The notes under the pieces: generated by a model
Database searches by the model: none
Seen by the model: the letters and a program-made list of their open reading frames with translations, nothing else
Told to the model about the DNA's origin: nothing
NCBI RefSeq assembly: GCF_051401765.1
Contig: NW_027480423.1
Span: forward strand, 4,526,001 to 4,590,000
Direction: 5' to 3'
Length of the DNA: 64,000 nucleotides
Source: Calliopsis andreniformis
Taxonomy: Eukaryota > Arthropoda > Insecta > Hymenoptera > Andrenidae
Shown here: positions 1-10,439 of the stretch, one piece after another
Layout of the letters: each line of letters starts with the position of its first letter
Position numbering within the stretch: the first letter of the stretch is position 1
Position numbers and translations under genes: made by a program

Positions 1-20
1 GTTTCATACTGGCTGCAATT

Positions 21-37
21 ATTCGTTTTATACGATG
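21..37 (+). other. CENP-B-box-like 17-mer (7/9), example
   Basis: The bases 'attcgttttatacgatg' align with the mammalian CENP-B box pattern nTTCGnnnnAnnCGGGn. The TTCG (22-25), the A (30) and the CG (33-34) agree, and the last two G positions are A and T. The same site sits at the same place in most monomers of the array. What is seen is the match; binding by a CENP-B-like or pogo-type protein is not shown and is only a possibility. Confidence 0.6.
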
Positions 38-155
38 GAAAAACTGTTGTATTTATATTTTATTTTATGCTTCTGGCGTTGACTTCTAAGGCCCTAGCTA
101 TTCGATCTGTTGGAGCAACACCCTAGAGTGAAGCCTAGGTTGCCCGGAAAGGAGG

Positions 156-321
156 AATGACCATCACTTTCAAACTGGTTGCAATTAATCCTGTTATACG
201 ATGGAAAAGCTGTTGTATTTTTATTGCATTTTATGCTTCTGGCGTTCACTTCTTAGGCCCTAACTATTCGATCTGGTGGAACAAGGGCCTATGGTGAAGC
301 CTAGCTTGCCCGGAACGTAGA
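156..321 (+). repeat. Reference monomer (166 bp)
   Basis: This is the first complete monomer when the phase is set at 'aatgacc'; the next starts at 322. It belongs to the 'caaactgg' subtype, with 'ttaatcctgttatacgatgg' in place of the TTCG motif, and so lacks the CENP-B-box-like site. Other subtypes in the window differ at roughly 5-20% of positions by eye, and most keep a length of 165-167 bp. Because 166 is 1 modulo 3, each monomer shifts the reading frame of its neighbour. Confidence 0.9.
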
Positions 322-944
322 AATGACCATTACTTTCACACTGTTTGCAATTATTCCTATTATACGATAGAAAAGCTGTTGTATTTATATCGGATTTTAT
401 GCTTCTGGCGTTTACTTCTAAGGACCTAACTATTCGATCTGGTGGAGCAACGCCCTAGAGTGATTCCTAGGTTGCTCGGAATGTAGAACTGACCATAACT
501 TTCACACCGGTTGCAATTATTCGTTTTATACGATGGAAACGCTGTTGTATTTATATTGTACTTTATGCCTCTGGCGTTGACTTCTAAGGCCGTAGCTATT
601 AGATGTGGTGGAGCAACGCCCTTGAGTGACGCCTAGGGTGCTCGGAACGTAGAAATGACCATTACTTTCACACTGGTTGCAATTATTCGTTTTATACGAT
701 GGAAAAGCTGTTGTATTTATATCGTATTTTATGCTTCTGGCGTTGACTTCTTAGGCCGTAACTATTCGGTCTGGTGGAGCAACGCCCTGGAGTGAAACCT
801 AGGTTGCCCGGAACGTAGAATTTGCCATCACTTTCAAACTGGTTGCAATTACTCCTGTTATATGATGGAAACACAGTTGTATTTTTATTGCATTTTATGC
901 ATCGGGCGTTGACATCTAAGGCCCTAACTCCTCAATCTGTTGGA

Positions 945-973
945 GCAACGCCCTAGGGTGAAGCCTAGGTTGC
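945..973 (+). other. Interrupted dyad / hairpin in the monomer, example
   Basis: GCAAC (945-949) pairs with GTTGC (969-973), and CTAGG (953-957) pairs with CCTAG (964-968). This leaves a 3-base bulge (950-952) and a 6-base loop 'gtgaag' (958-963), a stem of ten pairs. The same element occurs in most monomers with 'ccctaggg'; in the 'ccctagag' variant the inner stem is one pair shorter. Dyad symmetry is a reported feature of several centromeric satellites. That it folds or is used here is inference. Confidence 0.6.
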
Positions 974-3318
974 TCGGAAAGTACAAATGACCATAAGTTT
1001 CATACTGGTTGCAATTATTCGTTTTATACGATGGAAAAACTGTTGTATTTATTTGTATTTTATGCTTCCGGCGTTGACTTCTTAGACCCTAGCTATTCAA
1101 TCTGTTGGAGCAACGCCCTAGGGTGAAGCCTAGGTTGCTCGGAAAGTAGAAATGACCATCAGTTTCATACTGGCTGCAATTATTCGTTTTATACGATGGA
1201 AAAACTGTTGTATTTATATTTTATTTTATGCTTCTGGCGTTGACTTCTAAGGCCCTAGCTATTCGATCTGTTGGAGCAACACCCTAGAGTGAAGCCTAGG
1301 TTGCCCGGAAAGGAGGAATGACCATCACTTTCAAACTGGTTGCAATTAATCCTGTTATACGATGGAAAAACTGTTGTATTTTTATTGCATTTTATTCTTC
1401 TGGCGTTCACTTCTGAGGCCCTAACTATTCGATCTGGTGGAACAAGGGCCTAGGGTGAAGCCTAGCTTGCCCGGAACGTAGAAATGACCATTACTTTCAC
1501 ACTGTTTGCAATTATTCCTTTTATACGATAGAAAAGCTGTTGTATTTATATCGTATTTTATGCTTCTGGCGTTTACTTCTAAGGACCTAACTATTCGATC
1601 TGGTGGAGCAACGCCCTAGGGTGAAGCCTAGGTTGCTCGGAAAGTAGAAATGACCATCAGTTTCAGACTGGTTGCAATTATTCGTTTTATACGATGGAAA
1701 AACTGTTGTATTTATATTGTATTTTATGCTTCTGGCGTTGACTTCTAAGGACCTAACTATTCAATCTGTTGGAACAACGCCCTAGGGTGAAGCCTAGCTT
1801 GCCCGGAACGTAGAAATGACCATTACTCTCACACTGTTTGCAATTATTCCTTTTATACGATGGAAAGGCTGTTGTATTTATATCGTATTTTATGCTTCTG
1901 GCGTTTACTTCTAAGGACCTAACTATTCGATCTCGTCGAGCAACGCCCTAGAGTGAATCCTAGGTTGCTCGGAATGTAGAAATGACCATAACTTTCACAC
2001 TGGTTGCAATTATTCGTTTTATACGATGGAAACGCTGTTGTATTTATATTGTACTTTAAGCCTCTGGCGTTGACTTCTAAGGCCCTAACTCTTCAATCTG
2101 TTGGAGCAACGCCCTAGGGTGAAGCCTAGGTTGCTCGAAAAGTAGAAATGACCATAAGTTTCATACTGGTTGCAATTATTCGTTTTATACGATGGAAGAA
2201 CTGTTGTATTTATATTGTATTTTATGCTTCTGGCGTTGACTTCTAAGGCACTACCTATTCGATCTGGTGGAGCAACGCCCTAGAGCGAAGCCTAGGTTGC
2301 CCGGAACGTAGTATTGGCCATCACTTTCAAACTGGTTGCAATTATTCCTGTTATATGATGGAAACACTGTTGCATTTTTTTTGCATTTCATGGTTCGGGC
2401 GCTGACTACTAAGGCCCTTACTATTCAATCTGTTGGAGCAACGCCCTAGGGTGAAGCCTAGGTTGCTCGGAAAGTAGAAATGACCATAAGTTTCATACTG
2501 CTTGCAATTATTCGTTTTATACGTTGGAAAAGCTGTTGTATTTATATTGTATTTTATGCTTCTGGCGTTGACTTCTAAGGCACTAACTATTCGATCTGGT
2601 GGAGCAACGCCCTTGAGTGAAGCCTAGGTTGCGCGGGACGTAGAAATGACCATAAGTTTCATACTGGTTGCAATTATTCGTTTTACACAATGGAAACACT
2701 GTTGTATTTTTATTGCATTTTATGCTTCGGGAGTTGACTTCTAAGGCCCCAACTATTCAATCTGTTAGTGCAACGCCCTAGGGTGAAGCCTGGGTTGCTC
2801 GGAAAGTAGAAATGACCATCAGTTTCATACTGGTTGCAATTATTCGTTTTATACGATGGAAAAACTGTTGTATTTATATTGTATTTTATGCTTCTGGCGT
2901 TGACTTCTAATGCCCTAACTATTCAATCTGTTGGAGCAATACCCTAGGGTGAAGCCTAGGTTGCTCGCAAAGTAGAAATGACCATAAGTTTCATACTGGT
3001 TGCAATTATTCGTTTTATACGATGGAAAACTGTTGTATTTATATTGTATTTTATGCTTCTGGCGTTGTCTTCTAAGGCACTATCTATTCGATCTGGTGGA
3101 GCAATACCCTGGATTGAAACCTAGGTTGCCCGGAACGTAGAATTGGCCATCACTTTCAAACTGGTTGCAATTATTCGTTATACACGATGGAAACACTGTT
3201 GTATTTTTATTGCATTTTATGCCTCGGGCGTTGACTTCTAAAGCCCTAACTATTCAATCTGTTGGAGCAACGCCCTAGGGTGAAGCCTAGGTTGCTCGGA
3301 AAGTAGAAATGACCATCA

Positions 3319-3945
3319 GTTTCATACTGGCTGCAATTATTCGTTTTATACGATGGAAAAACTGTTGTATTTATATTTTATTTTATGCTTCTGGCGTTGA
3401 CTTCTAAGGCCCTAGCTATTCGATCTGTTGGAGCAACACCCTAGAGTGAAGCCTAGGTTGCCCGGAAAGGAGGAATGACCATCACTTTCAAACTGGTTGC
3501 AATTAATCCTGTTATACGATGGAAAAACTGTTGTATTTTTATTGCATTTTATGCTTCTGGCGTTCACTTCTTAGGCCCTAACTATTCGATCTGGTGGAAC
3601 AAGGGCCTAGGGTGAAGCCTAGCTTGCCCGGAACGTAGAAATGACCATTACTTTCACTCTGTTTGCAATTATTCCTATTATACGATAGAAAAGCTGTTGT
3701 ATTTATATCGGATTTTATGCTTCTGGCGTTTACTTCTAAGGACCTAACTATTCGATCTGGTGGAGCAACGCCCTAGAGTGATTCCTAGGTTGCTCGGAAT
3801 GTAGAACTGACCATAACTTTCACACCGGTTGCAATTATTCGTTTTATACGATGGAAACGCTGTTGTATTTATATTGTACTTTATGCCTCTGGCGTTGACT
3901 TCTAAGGCCGTAGCTATTAGATGTGGTGGAGCAACGCCCTAGGGT
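3319..3945 (+). repeat. Copy of bases 1-630, offset ~20 monomers
   Basis: This segment repeats bases 1 to about 628 with few differences, including the diagnostic 'gaactgaccataac' and 'tagatgtggtgg' variants. Identity ends near 3940, where the first copy has 'cttgagtgacgcc' and this one has 'ctagggtgaagcc'. The breakpoint lies in the hairpin part of the monomer. Confidence 0.8.
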
Positions 3946-4499
3946 GAAGCCTAGGTTGCTCGGAAAGTAGAAATGACCATCAGTTTCAGACTGGTTGCAA
4001 TTATTCGTTTTATACGATGGAAAAACTGTTGTATTTATATTGTATTTTATGCTTCTGGCGTTGACTTCTAAGGCCCTAGCTATTCGATCTGTTGGAGCAA
4101 CACCCTAGAGTGAAGCCTAGGTTGCCCGGAAAGGAGAAATGACCATTACTTTCAAACTGGTTGCAATTAATCCAGTTATACGATGGAAAAACTGTTGTAT
4201 TTTTATTGCATTTTATGCTTCTGGCGTTCACTTCTTAGGCCCTAACTATTCGATCTGGTGGAACAAGGGCCTAGGGTGAAGCCTAGCTTGCCCGGAACGT
4301 AGAAATGACCATTACTCTCACACTGTTTGCAATTATTCCTTTTATACGATGGAAAGGCTGTTGTATTTATATCGTATTTTATGCTTCCGGCGTTTACTTC
4401 TAAGGACCTAACTATTCGATCTCGTGGAGCAACGCCCTAGAGTGAATCCTAGGTTGCTCGGAATGTAGAAATGACCATAACTTTCACACTGGTTGCAAT

Positions 4500-5388
4500 T
4501 ATTCGTTTTATACGATGCAAACGCTGTTGTATTTATATCGTATTTTATGCTTCTGGCGTTTACTTCTAAGGACCTAACTATTCGATCTGGTGCAGCAACG
4601 CCCTAGAGTGAATCCTAGGTTGCTTGCAATGTAGAACTGACCATAACTTTCACACTGGTTGCAATTATTCGTTTTATACGATGGAAACGCTGTTGTATTT
4701 ATATTGTACTTTATGCCTCTGGCGTTGACTTCTAAGGCCGTAGCTATTAGATGTGGTGGAGCAACGCCCTAGAGTGACGCCTAGGGTGCTCGGAACGTAG
4801 AAATGACTATTACTTTCACACTGGTTGCAATTATTCGTTTTATACGATGGAAAAGCTGTTGTATTTATATCGTATTTTATGCTTCTGGCGTTGACTTCTT
4901 AGGCCGTAACTATTCGGTCTGTTGGAGCAACGTACTGGAGTGAAACCTAGGTTGCCCGGAACGTAGAATTGGCCATCACTTTCAAACTGGTTGCAATTAT
5001 TCCTGTTATATGATGGAAACACTGTTGTATTTTTTTTGCATTTTATTGTACGTGCGTTGACTTCTAAGGCCCTAACTATTCAATCCGTTGGAGCAACGCC
5101 CTAGGATGAAGCCTAGGTTGCTCGGAAAGTAGAAATGACCATAAGTTTCATACTGGTTGCAATTATACGTTTTATACGATGGAAAAGCTGTTGTATTTAT
5201 ATCGTATTTTATGCTTCTGGCGTTGAATTCTTAGGCCGTAACTATTCCGTCTGGTGGAGCAACGACCTGGTGTGAAACCTAGGTTGCCCGGAACGTAGAA
5301 TTGGCCATCACTTTCAAACTGGTTGCAATAATTCCTGTTATGTAATGGAAAAACTGTTGGATTTTTTTTGCATTTTATGGTTCGGGCG
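4500..5388 (+). repeat. 10-monomer duplication, first copy
   Basis: This segment recurs at 6160-7048 with an offset of 1660 bp, exactly ten monomers. Shared rare variants include 'gatgcaaacgctg', 'ttgcttgcaatgtag' and 'cgacctggtgtg'. The spurious minus-strand frame at 4840-5022 is repeated at 6500-6682 for this reason. Confidence 0.85.
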
Positions 5389-6159
5389 TTGACTTCTAAG
5401 GCCCTAACTATTCAATCTGTTGGAGCAACGCCCTAGGGTGAAGCCTAGGTTGCTCGAAAAGTAGAAATGACCATAAGTTTCATACTGGTTGCAATTATTC
5501 GTTTTAGACGATGGAAAAACTGTTGTATTTATATTGTATTTTATGCTTCCGGCGTTGACTTCTAAGGCCCTAGCTGTTCGATCTAATGGAGCAGCGCCGT
5601 AGAGTGAAACCTAGGTTGCCCGGAAGGTAGAATTGGCCATCACTTTCAAACTGGTTGCAATTATTCGTTTTATACGATGGAAGAACTGTTGTATTTATAT
5701 TGTATTTTATGCTTCTGGCGTTTACTTCTAAGGCACTACCTATTCGATCTGGTGGAGCAACGCCCTAGAGCGAAGCCTAGGTTGCCCGGAACGTAGTATT
5801 GGCCATCACTTTCGAACTGATTGCAATTATTCCTGTTATATGATGGAAACACTGTTGCATTTTTTTTGCATTTTATGGTTCGGGCGCTGACTTCTAAGGC
5901 CCTAACTATTCAATCTGTTCTAGCAACGCCCTAGGGTGAAGCCTAGGTTGCTCGGAAAGTAGAAATGTCCATAAGCATCATACTGGTTGCAATTATTCGC
6001 TTTATACGATGGAAAAACTGTTGTATTTATATTGTATTTTATGCTTCTGGCGTTTACTTCTAAGGACCTAACTATTCGATCTGGTGCAGCAACGCCCTAG
6101 AGTGAATCCTAGGTTGCTTGCAATGTAGAACTGACCATAACTTTCACACTGGTTGCAAT

Positions 6160-7048
6160 TATTCGTTTTATACGATGCAAACGCTGTTGTATTTATATCG
6201 TATTTTATGCTTCTGGCGTTTACTTCTAAGGACCTAACTATTCGATCTGGTGCAGCAACGCCCTAGAGTGAATCCTAGGTTGCTTGCAATGTAGAACTGA
6301 CCATAACTTTCACACTGGTTGCAATTATTCGTTTTATACGATGGAAACGCTGTTGTATTTATATTGTACTTTATGCCTCTGGCGTTGACTTCTAAGGCCG
6401 TAGCTATTAGATGTGGTGGAGCAACGCCCTAGAGTGACGCCTAGGGTGCTCGGAACGTATAAATGTCCATTACTTTCACACTGGTTGCAATTATTCGTTT
6501 TATACGATGGAAAAGCTGTTGTATTTATATCGTATTTTATGCTTCTGGCGTTGACTTCTTAGGCCGTAACTATTCGGTCTGTTGGAGCAACGCACTGGAG
6601 TGAAACCTAGGTTGCCCGGAACGTAGAATTGGCCATCACTTTCAAACTGGTTGCAATTATTCCTGTTATATGATGGAAACACTGTTGTATTTTTTTTGCA
6701 TTTTATGGTACGTGCGTTGACTTCTAAGGCCCTAACTATTCAATCCGTTGGAGCAACGCCCTAGGATGAAGCCTAGGTTGCTCGGAAAGTAGAAATGACC
6801 ATAAGTTTCATACTGGTTGCAATTATACGTTTTATACGATGGAAAAGCTGTTGTATTTATATCGTATTTTATGCTTCTGGCGTTGAATTCTTAGGCCGTA
6901 ACTATTCCGTCTGGTGGAGCAACGACCTGGTGTGAAACCTAGGTTGCCCGGAACGTAGAATTGGCCATCACTTTCAAACTGGTTGCAATAATTCCTGTTA
7001 TGTAATGGAAAAACTGTTGTATTTTTTTTGCATTTTATGGTTCGGGCG
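6160..7048 (+). repeat. 10-monomer duplication, second copy
   Basis: This is the second copy of 4500-5388. Differences visible by eye are single bases, such as 'cgtactgg' against 'cgcactgg'. At about 7048 the sequence turns to 'ggcgctgacttct' and then follows the block also seen at 5885 and 8708 ('ctgttctagcaacg', 'atgtccataagc'). Confidence 0.85.
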
Positions 7049-10000
7049 CTGACTTCTAAGGCCCTAACTATTCAATCTGTTCTAGCAACGCCCTAGGGTG
7101 AAGCCTAGGTTGCTCGGAAAGTAGAAATGTCCATAAGCATCATACTGGTTGCAATTATTCGCTTTATACGATGGAAAAACTGTTGTATTTATATTGTATT
7201 TTATGCTTCTGGCGTTTACTTCTAAGGACCTAACTATTCGATCTGGTGCAGTAACGCCCTAGAGTGAATCCTAGGTTGCTTGCAATGTAGAACTGACCAT
7301 AACTTTCACACTGGTTGCAATTATTCGTTTTATACGATGGAAACGCTGTTGTATTTATATTGTACTTTATGCCTCTGGCGTTGACTTCTAAGGCCGTAGC
7401 TATTAGGTGTGGTGGAGCAACGCCCTAGAGTGACGCCTAGGGTGCTCTCAACGTAGAAATGACCATTACTTTCACACTGGTTGCAATTATTCATTTTATA
7501 CGATGGAAACGCTGTTGTATTTATATTGTACTTTATGCCTCTGGCGTTGACTTCTAAGGCCGTAGCTATTAGGTGTGGTGGAGCAACGCCCTAGAGTGAC
7601 GCCTAGGGTGCTCTGAACGTAGAAGTGACCATAACTTTCACACTGGTTGCAATTATTCGTTTCATACGATGCAAACGCTGTTGTATTTATATCGTATTTT
7701 ATGCTTCTGGCGTTTACTTCTAAGGACCTAACTATTCGATCTGGTGCAGCAACGCCCTAGAGTGAATCCTAGGTTGCTTGCAATGTAGAACTGACCATAA
7801 CTTTCACACTGGTTGCAATTATTCGTTTTATACGATGGAAAAGCTGTTGTATTTATATCGTATTTTATGCTTCTGGCGTTGACTTCTTAGGCCGTAACTA
7901 TTCCGTCTGGTGGAGCAACGACCTGGTGTGAAACCTAGGTTGCCCGGAACGTAGAATTGGCCATCACTTTCAAACTGGTTGCAATTATTCCTGTTATGTA
8001 ATGGAAAAACTGTTGTATTTTTTTTGCATTTTATGGTTCGGGCGTTGACTTCTAAGGCCCTAACTATTCAATCTGTTGGAGCAACGCCCTAGGGTGAAGC
8101 CTAGCTTGCTCGAAAAGTAGAAATGACCATAAGTTTCATACTGGTTGCAATTATTCGTTTTACACGATGGAAAAGCTGTTGTATTTATATTGTATTTTAT
8201 GCTTCTGGCGTTGACTTCTAAGGCACTAACTATTCGATATGGTGGAGCAACGCCCTAGAGTGAAGGCTAGGTTGCCCGGAACGTAGAATTGGCCATCACT
8301 TTCAAACTGGTTGCAATTATTCCTGTTATATGATGGAAACACTGTTGCATTTTTTTTGCATTTTATGATTCGGTCGTTGACTTCTAAGGCCCTAACTATT
8401 CAATCTGTTGGTGCAACGCCCTAGGGTGAAGCCTAGCTTGCTCGGAAAGTAGAAATGACCATAAGTTTCATACTGGTTGCAATTATTCGTTTTATACGAT
8501 GGAAAAACTGTTGTATTTACATCGTATTTTATGCTTCTGGCGTTGACCTCTAAGGCACTACCTATTCGATCTGGTGGGGCAACGCCCTAGAGCGAAGCCT
8601 AGGTTGCCCGGAACGTAGAATTGGCCATCACTTTCAAACTGGTTGCAATTATTCCTGTTATATGATTGATACACTGTTGCATTTTTTTTGCATTTTATGG
8701 TTCGGGCGCTGACTTCTAAGGCCCTAACTATTCAATCTGTTCTAGCAACGCCCTAGGGTGAAGCCTAGGTTGCTCGGAAAGTAGAAATGTCCATAAGCAT
8801 CATACTGGTTGCAATTATTCGCTTTATACGATGGAAAAACTGTTGTATCTATATTGTATTTTATGCTTCTGGCGTTGACTTCTAAGGCACTAATTATTCG
8901 ATCTCGTGGAGCAACGCCCTAGAGTGAATCCTAGGTTGCTCGGAATGTAGAAGTGACCATAACTTTCACACTGGTTGCAATTATTCGTTTCATACGATGC
9001 AAACGCTGTTGTATTTATATCGTATTTTATGCTTCTGGCGTTTACTTCCAAGGACCTAACTATTCGATCTGGTGCAGCAACGCCCTAGAGTGAATCCTAG
9101 GTTGCTTGCAATGTAGAACTGACCATAACTTTCACACTGGTTGCAATTATTCGTTTTATACGATGGAAACGCTGTTGTATTTATATTGTACTTTATGCCT
9201 CTGGCGTTGACTTCTAAGCCCGTAGCTATTAGGTGTGGCGGAGCAACGCCCTAGAGTGACGCCTAGGGTGCTCTGAACGTAGAAATGACCATTACTTTCA
9301 CACTGGTTGCAATTATTCGTTTTATACGATGGAAAAGCTGTTGTATTTATATCGTATTTTATGCTTCTGGCGTTGACTTCTTAGGCCGTAACTATACGGT
9401 CTGGTGGAGCAACGCCCTGGAGTGAAACCTAGGTTGCCCGGAACGTAGAATTGGCCATCACTTTCAAACTGGTTGCAATTATTCCTGTTATATGATGGAA
9501 ACACTGTTGTATTTTTTTTGCATTTTATGGTTCGGGCGTTGACATCTAAGCCCCTAACTATTCAATCCGTTGGAGCAACGCCCTAGCGTGAAGCCTAGGT
9601 TGCTCGGAAAGTAGAAATGACCATATGTTTCATACTGGTTGCAATTATTTGTTTCATACGAAGGAAAAACTGTTGTATTTATATTGTATTTTATGCTTCT
9701 GGCGTCGACTTCTAAGGCACTAACTATTCGGTCTGGTGGAGCAACGCCCTAGAGTGAAGCCTAGGTTGCCCGGAACGTAGAATTGGACATCACTTTCAAA
9801 CTGGTCGAAATTATTCCTGTTATATGATGGAAACAATGTTGTATTTTTTTTGCATTTTATGGTTCGGGCGTAGACTTCTAAGGCCCTAACTATTCAATCT
9901 GTTGGAGCAACGCCCTAGAATGAAGCCTAGGTTGCTCGGAAAGTAGAAATGACCATAAGTTTCATACTGGTTGCAATTATTCGTTTTAGACGATGGAAAA

Positions 10001-10439
10001 GCTGTTGTATTTATATTGTGTTTTATGCTTCTGGCGTTGACTTCTAAGGCCCTAACTATTCGATCTGGTGGAGCAACGCCCTAGAGTGAAACCTAGGTTG
10101 CCCCGAAGGTAGAATTGGCCATCACTTTCAAACTGGTTGCAATTATTCGTTTTATACGATGGAAAAACTGTTGTATTTATATTGCATTTTATGCTTCTGG
10201 CGTTGACTTCTAAGGCACTAACTATTCGATCTGGTGGAGCAACGCCCTAGAGTGAAGCCTAGGTTGCCCGGAACGTAGAATTGGCCATCACTTTCAAACT
10301 GGTTGCAATTATTCCTGTTATATGGTGGAAACACTGTTGTATTTTTATTGCATTTTATGCTTCGGGCGTTGACTTCTAAGGCCCTAACTATTCAATCTGT
10401 TGGAGCAACGCCCTAGGGTGAAGCCTAGCTTGCTCGAAA

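Larger units (their letters stand above)
1..4500 (+). repeat. Region 1: mixed monomers, dispersed duplications
   Basis: Several monomer subtypes follow each other without a strict order. A block beginning at base 1 recurs at 1162 (offset 1161, about 7 monomers; similar to about 1625) and again at 3319 (offset 3318, about 20 monomers; similar to about 3945). The first and third copies share rare variants, such as 'tatatcggatttt' and 'cacaccggttgc', that the second lacks, so they are closer relatives. From 3945 the order switches to the neighbourhood seen after 1616, and from about 4300 to that after 1818. The region is therefore a mosaic of older exchanges. Confidence 0.85.

Noticed and set aside
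692..874. Family of minus-strand frames of about 60-79 codons starting MFPSYNR (692, 4840, 6500, 9322, 12642, 58615, 62928)
   Set aside because: They lie within one or two satellite monomers, recur only where monomers of the same subtype recur, and have no conserved start context. The period of 166 (1 modulo 3) means that one protein would read the repeat in shifting frames.
945..973. Hairpin as an intrinsic transcription terminator
   Set aside because: It is present in most of the ~385 monomers, is not followed by a T run, and there are no genes to terminate.
6659..6720. T tract 'attttttttgcatttt' as a poly(A)-derived retroelement end
   Set aside because: It is a fixed variant of the A/T-rich middle of the TTCC-type monomer, seen in many copies in phase, with no target-site duplication or element body.
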